A stretch of 64,000 bases of DNA from NCBI GenBank assembly GCA_963709075.1, contig CAVPUY010000009.1:992001-1056000 (forward strand). The letters are read 5' to 3'. This document shows positions 12,447 to 21,258 of this stretch, one piece after another. The position numbers and the translations under genes are program-made. Under the pieces are notes generated by a model. It saw only the letters and a list, made by a program, of their open reading frames with translations, ran no database searches and was not told where the DNA came from. Within the stretch, counting starts at the first letter, position 1; every line of letters starts with the position of its first letter. This stretch comes from Palsa-506 sp963709075. GTDB lineage: Bacteria; Actinomycetota; Actinomycetes; Streptosporangiales; Streptosporangiaceae.

Positions 12447-12471
12447 GAGAATCGGCCCACGGCCGATTCTC
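12447..12471 (+). terminator. Hairpin terminator after the ECF42 operon
   Basis: A perfect 11-bp stem (GAGAATCGGCC / GGCCGATTCTC) with a three-base loop, 55 bases past the sigma factor stop. No T-run follows, which is usual in actinobacteria. It also lies on the 3' side of the minus-strand pnkp gene, so it may work in both directions. Confidence 0.7.
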
Positions 12472-12618
12472 AGCCGCCGCGGGCAGCCCGTCACGGCGAT
12501 GAGGATCTAACCAGACGGCAAACGACGGCGAAGCCGGCCAGGCCGTAGCGCCGGTGTCGGATCGTGGTCGGCAGTGCACGGGTGACGGAGCTGACATCAC
12601 CGGCGGTCTGAGTACCGC

Positions 12619-15324
12619 TTACAGCCTCGGGTCGACCGGCTCACTTTCGAGCGCGAGGACACCGAACACGCACTCGTGCACGCGGAAAGCCGGCTCACGG
12701 CGGACGAACCGGTCCAGCGCCTCCACCCCGAGCGCGAACTCGGTAGCCGCCAGCGACCGCTTGCGCCCGAGATTGCGCTCGCGCAGCCGGTCCAGGTTGC
12801 CGGGCAGCCGGTACTCCGGCCCATAGATGATCCGCAGGTACTCCGGGCCACGGCACTTGATCCCCGGCTGAGCGATGCCCTGCCGCCCACGCGTGATCGG
12901 TTCAGCAGGCTTGACCACCATGCCCTCGCCGCCGGCTCCGGTGAGGCCCTCCCACCACTCAGTCACCTTCGCTTCGGCACCGGAGTGGGCAAGATCGACG
13001 GCCAGATGGCGGGTGGCCATGATGAGCGGGTCGGCGGCGGCGAGGCGTTCGGCTGCCTTCATGTGCCACTCGTGGCCCCGGTCGAAAAAACTGCCTGTTG
13101 ATCCGGCCAGCACCTGGAATGGGGCCACCCGGATGTCGTCGACGGAGGACACCGGCCAGGAGTAAGGGCGGTAGGCGCTGACGAAGGACTCAGCCGCCCG
13201 CAGTCGTTGTGCAGTCCGGTCGCGGAGACCGGCTAGCTCAAGGCCCCTGGCCAGAGCGGCGTCCAGAATCTGCTCGGCGGCGGCGAGCCCGGCTACGGCA
13301 GCAGCGCCGACGGCCGCGTAATGGCTCTTTATCAGTTCTTCTGCCTTCAGCGACCACGGCAGTATCTCGCAGTCGACGGCGGCCCAGTCGCCGAGTTCTT
13401 GCCACAGCCCGGCTGCCGCGACCGCCTCGCATAGGCGGCCGACCACTGCCTGTTCCATTCCGGTGTCGATGAAGAAACGGCGGCCGGTGCGGGTGTAGAC
13501 GATGCCGCTTTCGCCTGATCCGAACCAGTCGCGGGCAGCCGCCGTGGTCCTGCAGATGACTGCGACAGCCCGGGAGCCCATGTGCTTCTCTTCGCACACC
13601 ACCTGCTGCAACCCATCGCGGCGGTATGCGGCGATGGCATCCCCGGGATGCTCAAGCAGGCCGGGCCGGCCGCTGGCAGCGACCGGCGCCATGGTCGGCG
13701 GCAGGTAGATCAGCCACCGCGGGTCGATCGCGAAGCGGCTCATCACCTCGAGCGCGGCCGCCGCGTTCTCTGCTGGGATGGTCACCCGGCCGCGCAGCCG
13801 GGTGTCGATGCCCCGCCGGCCGAGCACGTCGGCGACATCAAGCAGCTGCCCGTGCGGATCGGCTGCCCCGGGTTGCGCGATGGCGCCTATTCGCGACTGC
13901 GCCGTGACGGCTCCCGGCGGGGGCGTTGTGGCGGCCGGCCGTGATTGCGCGGCGGCTGTCGGCGGCTGAGTAGGTGCGCTGACCCTCTGCTGTGCAGCGG
14001 CGCCGGCCTGCGGGCCTGCCGCCGTGCTGGCGGTCGGCTGTGCGCTGCTGCCCGGCGCGGCGCCCAGCGGGCGGGCCGGCTCGTAGTAAGCGCGGCGGGC
14101 GGCCACAGACACAAGCTCTCGTTCCGGATAGCGCAGCGCGGTCAGCCGACCGCCGAAAACACAGCCGGTGTCGATGCAGATGGTGTTGTTGATCCAGGCC
14201 GGGTCAGGCACAGGAGTGTGGCCGTAAACCACCGCGGCCTTGCCCCGGTAATCCTGCGCCCACGGGTACCGGACCGGCAGTCCGAACTCGTCGGTCTCCC
14301 CGGTCGTCTCGCCGTACAGGGCGAAGGCACGTACCGCAGCCGACGCGCGTCCCTGCATCTCTGCCCGCAGCCCCGCGTGGGCGACCACCAGCCGGCCGCC
14401 GTCCAGTACGTAATGGCTGATCAGGCCATCCAGGAAGGCGGTCACCCGGTGACGGAACCCGGCTGGCTCCGCTTCCAGCTGTGCCAGTGACTCGGCAAGG
14501 CCGTGGCTGACCTGGACGTCCCGGCCGTGCAGTGCTCGCAGCAGCTTGCTCTCGTGATTACCGGAAACGCACAGGGCAGTGCCAGCTTCGGCCATCGCCA
14601 TTACCGTGCGGAGCACGCCAGGGGTGTCCGGGCCGCGATCGACCAGGTCGCCGAGGAACACTGCGGTCCGGCCGGACAGATGCTCGCGGTCCCCGCCAGC
14701 AGATTGCCGGTAGCCCAGGCGGTCAAGCAGGTCAGCCAGTTCCGCGTTGCAGCCGTGCACGTCCCCGATAATGTCGAACGGGCCATGGAAATCCGAGCGG
14801 TCGGTCCAGGCCCGCTCGCGGACGAGTTGCGCCTCGTCGACCTCGGTCGTGCCGCGCAGCACGAAAACGCGGCGGAAACCTTCCCGCTCCAGCCGCCGGA
14901 CCGAACGCGCGAGCGCGGCGTGCTGCCGGGCAATGACTGCAGGCCCGAAGGTGCGGTCGGCGCGAGCCACGTTCCGCTCCCTGCAAGTCTTCTCGGCGAC
15001 ATCGAGCACGATCGCCACCGGCAGCACATGGTGTTCGCGGGCGAGGGCCACCAGCGGCCGGCGCGCATCAGGCTGGACGTTCGTGGCGTCGATCACGGTC
15101 AGCCGTCCGATAGCCAGCCGCTTGGCTGCTACCACTTGCAGCGCCTCGAAGGCCTCGGTGGTTACCGACTGATCGTTCTCGTCGTCGCCAACCAGGCCGC
15201 GGAACACGTCCGAGGACAGTACTTCGGTCGGCCGGAAGTGCCGCGCGGCGAAGGTTGACTTACCCGAGCCGCTGACCCCGACGAGCACTACCAGTGACAG
15301 CCCGGGAATCTTGATCGTCGTCAT
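12619..15324 (-). CDS. pnkp: Polynucleotide kinase-phosphatase-ligase (bacterial Pnkp), RNA repair
   Basis: A 901-residue three-domain RNA end-healing and sealing enzyme. The kinase has Walker A GVSGSGKST at 16-24 and phosphorylates 5'-OH ends. The metallophosphatase has GDVHG 187-191, GDLVDRG 225-231, GNHE 255-258 and VYGHTP 366-371, and removes 2',3'-cyclic or 3'-phosphates. The adenylyltransferase half has motif I EEKHMGSR at 578-585 with nucleotidyl Lys580. An Ala/Gln/Pro-rich linker of about 70 residues (418-490) separates phosphatase and ligase and is longer than usual. ATG 15324 is chosen because it overlaps the hen1 stop (ATGA), giving a coupled operon; the longer reading to 15462 lies inside hen1. 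Ligation needs Hen1 as partner. Complete and undamaged. Confidence 0.92.
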   Translation of the reverse strand: MTTIKIPGLSLVVLVGVSGSGKSTFAARHFRPTEVLSSDVFRGLVGDDENDQSVTTEAFEALQVVAAKRLAIGRLTVIDATNVQPDARRPLVALAREHHVLPVAIVLDVAEKTCRERNVARADRTFGPAVIARQHAALARSVRRLEREGFRRVFVLRGTTEVDEAQLVRERAWTDRSDFHGPFDIIGDVHGCNAELADLLDRLGYRQSAGGDREHLSGRTAVFLGDLVDRGPDTPGVLRTVMAMAEAGTALCVSGNHESKLLRALHGRDVQVSHGLAESLAQLEAEPAGFRHRVTAFLDGLISHYVLDGGRLVVAHAGLRAEMQGRASAAVRAFALYGETTGETDEFGLPVRYPWAQDYRGKAAVVYGHTPVPDPAWINNTICIDTGCVFGGRLTALRYPERELVSVAARRAYYEPARPLGAAPGSSAQPTASTAAGPQAGAAAQQRVSAPTQPPTAAAQSRPAATTPPPGAVTAQSRIGAIAQPGAADPHGQLLDVADVLGRRGIDTRLRGRVTIPAENAAAALEVMSRFAIDPRWLIYLPPTMAPVAASGRPGLLEHPGDAIAAYRRDGLQQVVCEEKHMGSRAVAVICRTTAAARDWFGSGESGIVYTRTGRRFFIDTGMEQAVVGRLCEAVAAAGLWQELGDWAAVDCEILPWSLKAEELIKSHYAAVGAAAVAGLAAAEQILDAALARGLELAGLRDRTAQRLRAAESFVSAYRPYSWPVSSVDDIRVAPFQVLAGSTGSFFDRGHEWHMKAAERLAAADPLIMATRHLAVDLAHSGAEAKVTEWWEGLTGAGGEGMVVKPAEPITRGRQGIAQPGIKCRGPEYLRIIYGPEYRLPGNLDRLRERNLGRKRSLAATEFALGVEALDRFVRREPAFRVHECVFGVLALESEPVDPRL

Positions 15325-16817
15325 GCGCGCCTGGCCAGCACGGCAAGCTGGGTGGGCGGGCCGGCCTGCGGGTGATCCGGCCCGACGGACTCGAACATCG
15401 CGGTGTAGCCATACCGACCTGCTACCGCCTCTGCCCAGGACCGGAACTCCGCCCGGCTCCACTCGAAGCGGTGATCCGGATGCCTCATGCCACCTGCCTG
15501 CAGCCCGGTGTAATGAGCGTTGTACTCGGCGTTTGGCGTGGTCACGAGCACGGTAGCCGGTGCGGCTTCGCCGAAGACTGCTTGCTCGAGCGCGTCGAGC
15601 CGGTCTCGGTCCACGTGCTCGATCACCTCCATGAGCACGGCCGCGTCGTAGCCGGCCAGGCGGCGGTCAGAGTAGGTGAGCGCGCCCTGCAGCAGGGTGA
15701 GCCGATGCCGCTGCCGGGGTGCCATTTCGTCAAGGCGCAGGCGCCGGGCCGCTCGTTCCAGGGCGGCGGCCGAGGCGTCTACGCCGACGATTTCCTCAAA
15801 CTGCCTGTCCGTCAGCAGGCCGGCGAGCAGGCGCCCGTCGCCGCAGCCGAGGTCGAGGACGCGGTGTGCCCCGGACGCCTTCAGCGCGGAGAGCACCGCG
15901 GTCGTCCGCAGGTCGCGCAGCTTGGCGTGCCCCCCGGCCGGTGCCTCGTTGACGGCGGCGGCTATCTCGATGCCGATGGCTGTCGGGGTGCCGATGGCTG
16001 CTGGGGTCCTGGCGGCTGTCTCGAGGTCAGCAGGTGTATCGAGACCGGCGGCAGTCCCGGAATCCTGTTCGGCCAGGGTGGCTGCAGCGTCCTCGTCAAG
16101 CAGCCGCTCGACGGCCTTGACTGCCAGCCCGCGCTGGTGCCGCAGGTAACGGCGCACGATCACGTCACGCTCGGGATGCCCGGCGAGCCACCCTGCCGCG
16201 CCTGCGACGAGCTTGTCGATCTCATCGCCGGTCACCCAGTAGTGCTTGGCGTCGTCCAGCACTGGCAGCAGGACGTAAAGCTGGCCGAGAAGATCACGGA
16301 CCCGGCAGCGCGCGGAGACCCGCACGTCAAAATAAGGGCTGTCGCCCCAGCCCGGGACCTCCTCGTCGAGCGGGATCGCCCGGGCGGTCACTTCGTAGCC
16401 GAGCGGCTCGAACAGGCTGCGCAGCACGCGTTCGCCGCCCCGGCAAGGCAGCACCGGCAGCCTCGCGGAAAGGTCAAGCGGCTGTTCCGCAAGCGCTGGC
16501 CGTTCCTTGCTCCTGCCCTGCAGCGCAGTCCCGAACATCTTGCGCAGCGCGACGCTCATGAACGAGGAGGCCACATAGGGCCGGTCGTTTACGTACGCGG
16601 CAAGCGGAAAGGGCCCGCCCCGGCTGCGACGGACAAGCGCTACCGGATCGATTTCAAGCATCAGCGCGATGGTGCAGCGGCCAGGCCCCGCCTCCGGGTA
16701 GAAGGCGTGCGCCATGCCAAAGCTCAGCTCGACCGTCCGCGTGGCGGCGGGATTCTTGTGCAGGAGGAACCCGAGGTCCGTCGCGGGCGGGGACGTGTTC
16801 GTGATCGTCAGCAGCAT
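15321..16817 (-). CDS. hen1: 3'-terminal RNA ribose 2'-O-methyltransferase Hen1
   Basis: A 498-residue bacterial Hen1. The N-terminal half (1-245; ELSFGMAHAFYPEA, CTIALMLEIDP, VNDRPYVASSFMSVA) is the ligase-activating domain unique to bacterial Hen1. A variable linker (250-295) leads to the methyltransferase: SAM motif VLDLGCGDGRLL 320-331, metal-binding EVIEH 397-401 with His446/His449 in RHPDHRFEWSRAEF, and TPN 427-429. It 2'-O-methylates the 3' end of ribotoxin-cleaved RNA before Pnkp ligation, so the repaired site resists recleavage. AGGA a few bases before ATG 16817 supports the start. It precedes and overlaps pnkp by four bases. The RyR-domain gene is 155 bases upstream in the same direction and may be cotranscribed. 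Confidence 0.92.
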   Translation of the reverse strand: MLLTITNTSPPATDLGFLLHKNPAATRTVELSFGMAHAFYPEAGPGRCTIALMLEIDPVALVRRSRGGPFPLAAYVNDRPYVASSFMSVALRKMFGTALQGRSKERPALAEQPLDLSARLPVLPCRGGERVLRSLFEPLGYEVTARAIPLDEEVPGWGDSPYFDVRVSARCRVRDLLGQLYVLLPVLDDAKHYWVTGDEIDKLVAGAAGWLAGHPERDVIVRRYLRHQRGLAVKAVERLLDEDAAATLAEQDSGTAAGLDTPADLETAARTPAAIGTPTAIGIEIAAAVNEAPAGGHAKLRDLRTTAVLSALKASGAHRVLDLGCGDGRLLAGLLTDRQFEEIVGVDASAAALERAARRLRLDEMAPRQRHRLTLLQGALTYSDRRLAGYDAAVLMEVIEHVDRDRLDALEQAVFGEAAPATVLVTTPNAEYNAHYTGLQAGGMRHPDHRFEWSRAEFRSWAEAVAGRYGYTAMFESVGPDHPQAGPPTQLAVLARRA

Positions 16818-16972
16818 TGGCTTCCTAGAGCTTGGCCGGCGCTCAGCCTACGCGCGCACCGGCAGGCCAGGCTTGCTCAGCCAGCCCCCTGGCCAAGAGG
16901 CGATGCCAGCCGGGACGGTGCTGGCCGGGTGGGGTGTCAGCGGAGGTGCTCGCCGGGGGGGTGCTCGCCCGG

Positions 16973-18673
16973 TCAGCGCGGCGAGGGCCGGAGCCTGAGT
17001 ATCTGGAACCCGGCCTTCCGGAGGACCGCCGGGATCTGCCGGACGGCAGACCGGTCCATGTCCCTTGCGCGCTCGCTGAGGTGCTTCCAGTCCACGATGT
17101 CGGGGTGATGCCGGCCGTCACGATCAGGTCCGTACCCGTAGCCCGCTTCCTGGCGCTCCTGGACCCAGCGCTCATGCTCCATCCTGGCGAGCAGCTCGAT
17201 CTCGGCCTCGTTGAACGTGAAGTCGGCGGGCGGGTCGGTTTCCGGCGTAATGACGCAGTCGATGCTGGTGAGCTTTGCGCCAATGTGCGCGGCCTGAGCG
17301 AAGTTGGACTGCCGGAGGTGGCCGGGCAGTTTCGCCCAGGGCCGCATAGACGTGTTGTCCTGCGGCGACTCCCCCTTGGCCGTGCATGCGTCCAGGTAGC
17401 CCTGATGGATGGCCCGGGCGAGCCGGTCGTTGATGTCATCCCTGATGCGGCTGGGCACGGTTGCCTCCTCGGTGACATCGAATATCGTCAGGCGGCCACC
17501 CACATCATCCAGCAAGGCGTTCTGGCGGGAAAGGACCGAATCGAACGGGGTCGGCTCGCCCATGCAGAGCACCACCCGGTCGCCCGGGTCGGCCACCGAA
17601 TGCGCGGCGTTGAGCCCTGCGCTCAGCGCTTCCTCGTTGTCGGACAGGCAGACGAGCATCAGGGTTGGCTTGCGGTCGGCGAGTCTGAACTGCTCCGCCC
17701 GGTCCCGGACCTCGATCTCGCAATTCTGGCCAATCGCCGGGAAGCGCCTGATGAAACTGCAAGCAGCCGCCGGGCTGTCGTCCTGGACGACAACCCGCAC
17801 CGCCGGCTTGCCCGCTATCCGGCGACGGGCGATCTCGCGGATGATGGCCTGGCCGAGCCAGCCGAATCCGACGATCACCACGTCTGCCGGGTTGCCTTCG
17901 GCGTCAGCCACCGGGTGCTGGTCAAGCAGCACCCGGGCGGCTATTTCCTCGATGGCGAAGAAGTCGAGGTGAAATCGCGGATCACCGCTGGCGCCGATCC
18001 GCCTGGCCCGCAGTGCCGCGCAGATTTCCGCGTCACGGACCTGCGCATACGTCGTCAGCGGCCGGCTGCGCGACGGCGAGATCTCTAGTGCCCGCAGCAC
18101 GGTTGCGGCGTTCACGGTGCTCTGGTTGCCGCAGGCATACAGCTCATCCGCGCCACGGAGTCCGGCCGCGCGCAGTGTGCCCGCATCCGCGGGGTCCCCG
18201 GATACGGTGAGCAACTGGTATCGCCGTGCCTGGGCCGCTGTGGCGGCGGTGGCGCTGACCAGCACGATCTTGCGCTCATCCGCGCGCAACTGGCGGCACA
18301 GCTCAAGCGCGGCCGGCCCGTCGCCGGCCACGATCGCATGCTTCGACGCGCGTGCCGCCCGCAAGCCTCGCAACTGCTCGCTCAGCAGCACGAGCAGCGC
18401 CCCGACGCCGGCCGCGATCGTCGTGGCGGGCGCGAGGAAGCGGGCGATCTGGAGCGAGACCGTATAAGGGCCCGGACCGTTCAGCGGCGTCTGCAGGACG
18501 AACAGCTGCACGTCGTCGAACGCGATGTCCTGCCAGGCCTTGCCGAGCTCGAGCCTGCCTGCGGCAGGAGTGTGCACGAACGTCCTGAGCCCGACGTACC
18601 CGAGTACGAGCGCCAGGATGGCACTGGCAGGTACCGCAAGCACGCGGGCCCATGCCCAGTTACTGCGTGACAT
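16973..18673 (-). CDS. Membrane TrkA-N (NAD-binding) protein with C-terminal RyR domain
   Basis: A 566-residue protein with two transmembrane helices (about 11-33 and 72-98), then two Rossmann-type TrkA-N domains (IVAGDGPAALEL near 114; VVIVGFGWLGQAIIREIARR near 268), and a C-terminal ryanodine-receptor-type RyR domain from about residue 450 (PGHLRQSNFAQAAHIGAKL, MEHERWVQER, HPDIVDWKHLSERARDMDR, IPAVLRKAGFQILR). TrkA-N domains gate K+ channels in response to NAD(H) or nucleotides; prokaryotic RyR domains are proposed nucleotide-binding modules in conflict and signalling proteins. There is no obvious selectivity-filter pore. GGAGGGG precedes ATG 18673. It lies directly upstream of hen1-pnkp on the same strand, so a damage-sensing role is an inference worth testing. 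Confidence 0.78.
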   Translation of the reverse strand: MSRSNWAWARVLAVPASAILALVLGYVGLRTFVHTPAAGRLELGKAWQDIAFDDVQLFVLQTPLNGPGPYTVSLQIARFLAPATTIAAGVGALLVLLSEQLRGLRAARASKHAIVAGDGPAALELCRQLRADERKIVLVSATAATAAQARRYQLLTVSGDPADAGTLRAAGLRGADELYACGNQSTVNAATVLRALEISPSRSRPLTTYAQVRDAEICAALRARRIGASGDPRFHLDFFAIEEIAARVLLDQHPVADAEGNPADVVIVGFGWLGQAIIREIARRRIAGKPAVRVVVQDDSPAAACSFIRRFPAIGQNCEIEVRDRAEQFRLADRKPTLMLVCLSDNEEALSAGLNAAHSVADPGDRVVLCMGEPTPFDSVLSRQNALLDDVGGRLTIFDVTEEATVPSRIRDDINDRLARAIHQGYLDACTAKGESPQDNTSMRPWAKLPGHLRQSNFAQAAHIGAKLTSIDCVITPETDPPADFTFNEAEIELLARMEHERWVQERQEAGYGYGPDRDGRHHPDIVDWKHLSERARDMDRSAVRQIPAVLRKAGFQILRLRPSPR

Positions 18674-18717
18674 CGCACCCCTCCGCCGGCCCGGCGATCC
18701 GGGCCTGGCTACGGTGG

Positions 18718-18764
18718 CCTTTCAGCCCTCAGTCCTCAGCCCTCAGCCCTCAGTCCTCAGCCTG
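18718..18764. repeat. Short TCAGCCC/TCAGTCC tandem repeat
   Basis: About six copies of a degenerate 7-base unit between two minus-strand genes, downstream of the DUF574 stop and upstream of the RyR gene. No coding role. Confidence 0.7.
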
Positions 18765-18817
18765 GCGCTCGGGCCGCCAGCCCGCGGCGCAGGCTCCGAG
18801 TCCTTCGCATCAGGGCC

Positions 18818-19630
18818 TCAGGCTTTCCGCCCGACGCCAACGAGGCCCCAGAACTGACCTGGGTCGCCGGGCACGTCGGCGGGCGAGTCTGGCCGCCACA
18901 TCGGGATGTAGACCAGCCCCGGATCCACCAGGTCGAACCCATCGAAGAAACGCAGGATCTCCGTGTGCGAGCGCATGTGCACCTGAGTGGCCACGGCGCT
19001 GTTGTAGACCTTCTCCGCCGCCTGCGCCACGGTCGGCTTGCTCTCGTTGGTGGCGTGGCTCAGCACCAGGCAGCTTCCTGGCGCGAGCGCGTCCCGCAGA
19101 TCGGCCAATAGCCGCCAGGGATCCTCGGCATCACTGATGAAATGCAGGACGGCCACGATCAGCAGGCCGGCCGGCTGGCTGAAATCGATGAGCCGCTGGA
19201 CCCCGGGGTGACCGATGATCTTCTCCGGGTCGCGCAGGTCGGCATCGATGATCGTGGCATTCTCGTTCTTCGCCAGGATTGCCTTGCTGTGCGCGATCGC
19301 TACGGGGTCGATATCAACATAGGCCACCCGGGCGGCCGGATTCGCTCGCTGGGCTACCTCATGCACGTTGCCCTGGGTGGGTATGCCGGAGCCGATGTCG
19401 ATGAAATGCTGAATCCCTGAGGCCGCCAGGAACCGGACGGCCCGGCCGACGAATGAGCGGTTAGCCTGAGCGATCGCCCTGACGTTGGGCTCGACCGCGG
19501 CGATTGCCCGGCCCAGGTCCTGGTCGGCCAGGAAGTTGTGGCAGCCGCCAAGCCAATAGTCGTAGACCCGGGCGACGTTGGCCCGCTGCGTGTCGACTCC
19601 CGGCTGTATCCAGCCTGGCTCGCCTGTCAT
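18818..19630 (-). CDS. SAM-dependent methyltransferase, DUF574 (S-adenosyl methyltransferase) family
   Basis: A 270-residue member of the actinomycete-specific DUF574 family: N-terminal RANVARVYDYWLGGCHNF, ANRSFVGRAVRFLA, IDIGSGIPTQGNVHEVAQ (SAM-binding), VAYVDIDPVAIAH, and C-terminal FFDGFDLVDPGLVYIPMWRP. These features are diagnostic; substrates are unknown and the family is highly expanded in Streptomyces and relatives. A GGGAGG lies six bases before ATG 19630. It appears monocistronic, divergent from the phosphatase remnant that follows. Complete, undamaged. Confidence 0.92.
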   Translation of the reverse strand: MTGEPGWIQPGVDTQRANVARVYDYWLGGCHNFLADQDLGRAIAAVEPNVRAIAQANRSFVGRAVRFLAASGIQHFIDIGSGIPTQGNVHEVAQRANPAARVAYVDIDPVAIAHSKAILAKNENATIIDADLRDPEKIIGHPGVQRLIDFSQPAGLLIVAVLHFISDAEDPWRLLADLRDALAPGSCLVLSHATNESKPTVAQAAEKVYNSAVATQVHMRSHTEILRFFDGFDLVDPGLVYIPMWRPDSPADVPGDPGQFWGLVGVGRKA

Positions 19631-19857
19631 CAGCCGCCTCCCAACCTCCCCGCAGGCCGGCGCCAGGCACCGTCGCCACGGCCAGGCCGATACCGAATCT
19701 CATCTATTGAACCAAGCTCCCGCACGTAGGCTGCTTTCGTCGCCGACGATGCTATACATTTCCTGATTGCGCAATAACGTCGGGTGCTGGCATTAGCCGC
19801 CCGCAGTGAGCCGCGGGAGCCACGGCTTGCCAGGTCATTATGGGGTGAGCCGCACCA

Positions 19858-20906
19858 TTGGCGGACTCGTCGCTGGCCGAGGCAGCGGGCGGACGGACGT
19901 GGACGGGAACCCTGGCCATTGCGGTCGCGGGCGGGGTCACCGAGGACATCGCGATCCGCTGCGAGCCGCTGGCGGCCGGGCGGCCGGCGTGCTCATGCTT
20001 GCCGGACTCGCCGCGCCGCACGCGGGCCCGAGCCTGTTAGGCGAGGCGACAGCCAGGATCGGCAGCACGCTCGACCTCACCAAGACCGGTCGTGAGGTCG
20101 TCGAGGTCGCCGCTGCCTGGTTCGCTGACGCGGCCGCGATTTACGTACCCGAACGGATGCTCGCGGCTGACGAGCCCGGCTCGAGGCGGGAGATGCACAC
20201 GGCGGTCGTACAGCGGCTGGCAGCCCGGCTGGCCGGCCAGCCCGATGACGTGACGGAGAGCCAGTTCCGCTCGGGCGAGGTGGTTGTGCTCGGCGAGGGA
20301 CGCCTTGCTTCCGCGCGATGGCGGTCAGCAGCCCGGTCCTGCATGACGAACTCGACGCCGATACCGAGGAGCGGATCGGCAGGCGCCCGGGCGGCCGGGA
20401 GATCGCCGCGAGCTACACATCCTTCCTGGCGATGCCGCTCGTCGCCCGCGGGATTGTAGTGGGATGCGCGGCGTTCGGGCGCACGTCCGCCAGGGCCGCG
20501 TTCGGCCAGGAAGACGTGCTGCTTGCCGCCGAGCTCACCTCCCGCGCCGCCGTGTGCATCGACAAACGCGCGGCTGTACGACCGGGAACGGCGTACCGCC
20601 CTCGCGCTGAAGCGCAGCCTGCTTCCCGGCCGACCGCAGGTGCCGGCTGGCCTGGAGGTAGCCCACCGCTACCTGTCGGTCGACGGCAGCATGGTCGGCG
20701 GCGACTGGCACGACATCATTCAGCTGCCGGGCGGCAGGACGGCGCTGATCGTGGCCTGCGGCTGTGCGCGAAGTTGTGCAGGACCGGTGGAAAAGTGCCT
20801 GCTCCGGGGGACAACGCGGCTGTACTTGTGGATACCTTGTGGATGGCTAAAGAATCTTGAAATCATTGCCCTGAGACCCTTGCGGTCCCCCCCGCCAGGG
20901 CAGTAG
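19858..20906 (+). pseudogene. Truncated PAS/GAF-SpoIIE (PP2C) phosphatase remnant
   Basis: Joined frames show a PAS-like tail (GRTWTGTLAIAVAGGVTEDI), the helical lead-in LLGEATARIGSTLDLTKTG, a GAF domain (VLHDELDADTEERIGRR, SFLAMPLVARGIVVGCAAFG, FGQEDVLLAAELTSRAAVCID), the linker NARLYDRERRTALALKRSLLP and the beginning of a SpoIIE/PP2C phosphatase (VAHRYLSVDGSMVGGDWHDI, LPGGRTALIVACG). It ends there: the DVMGHG metal-binding block and the rest of the phosphatase are gone and the frame changes at least three times. Intact relatives are Streptomyces-type RsbU phosphatases that control anti-sigma factor antagonists. A 3'-truncated pseudogene. Confidence 0.65.
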
Positions 20907-20935
20907 AAATACGTCACTGCTGGAGACGGGAACCA

Positions 20936-21064
20936 CGCCGGGGGCCACCCCGGAGACGCAGGAGGGACCGGGAAACCGGAACTTCAGGCGGGTACCCGGT
21001 ACTAGTGGCTGGTCAAGTAACCGCAGGGCGGCCGGGCGACTGGCAGGCCGACGGGGAAAGACCG
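20936..21064. other. Hairpin-rich noncoding segment, possible structured RNA
   Basis: Between the phosphatase remnant and the SDR gene there is no coding signal, but several compact palindromes lie in series: CCGGGG-gcca-CCCCGG near 20939, CCGG-GAAA-CCGG near 20978 (a GNRA tetraloop) and GGGTACCC near 20990. They are followed by the long hairpin at 21065. It matches no riboswitch or housekeeping RNA that I recognise. A small RNA or 5' leader ending in the terminator is possible; so is the relic end of a mobile element. Confidence 0.3.
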
Positions 21065-21103
21065 GGCAAGGCCCCTGCATCTCATACATGCGGGGGCCTT
21101 GCC
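21065..21103. terminator. Strong hairpin, terminator-like
   Basis: GGCAAGGCCCC-TGCAT and ATGCGGGGGCCTTGCC form a stem of about 16 pairs with one unpaired base around a short loop. It stands 150 bases past the SDR stop (minus strand) and at the end of the hairpin-rich segment on the plus strand. It could end either transcript. Confidence 0.5.
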
Positions 21104-21149
21104 GTTCCTGGCCGGCCGGGTTGCCGTTTCCGGGCCGGGCTGCCGGGGC

Positions 21150-21258
21150 AGGCCCGCCGAGGCCATCCGTCGAGGCCATCCCGCCGGGGCAGGCCCGCTC
21201 AGGCCATCCCGCCGGGCTGGCCCGCCGAGGCCATCCCGCCGGGGCGGGCCCGCTCAGG
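21150..21258. repeat. Degenerate tandem repeat (AGGCCATCCCGCCGGG units)
   Basis: Five or six imperfect copies of a unit of about 16-20 bases (GAGGCCATCCCGCCGGGGC and variants) fill the space just downstream of the SDR gene and touch its last codons. Confidence 0.7.

Noticed and set aside
12554..12826. 90-codon plus ORF at the pnkp 3' end
   Set aside because: Mostly antisense to pnkp with Ser/Arg-rich composition; no start signal.
15372..17108. 578-codon plus ORF opposite hen1
   Set aside because: Shadow of hen1, whose methyltransferase and ligase-activating motifs are on the minus strand.
18818..20906. Methyltransferase and phosphatase remnant considered as a defence or toxin pair
   Set aside because: DUF574 methyltransferases are common housekeeping-scale paralogues in actinomycetes and the phosphatase is truncated; the pair is divergent with no coupling.
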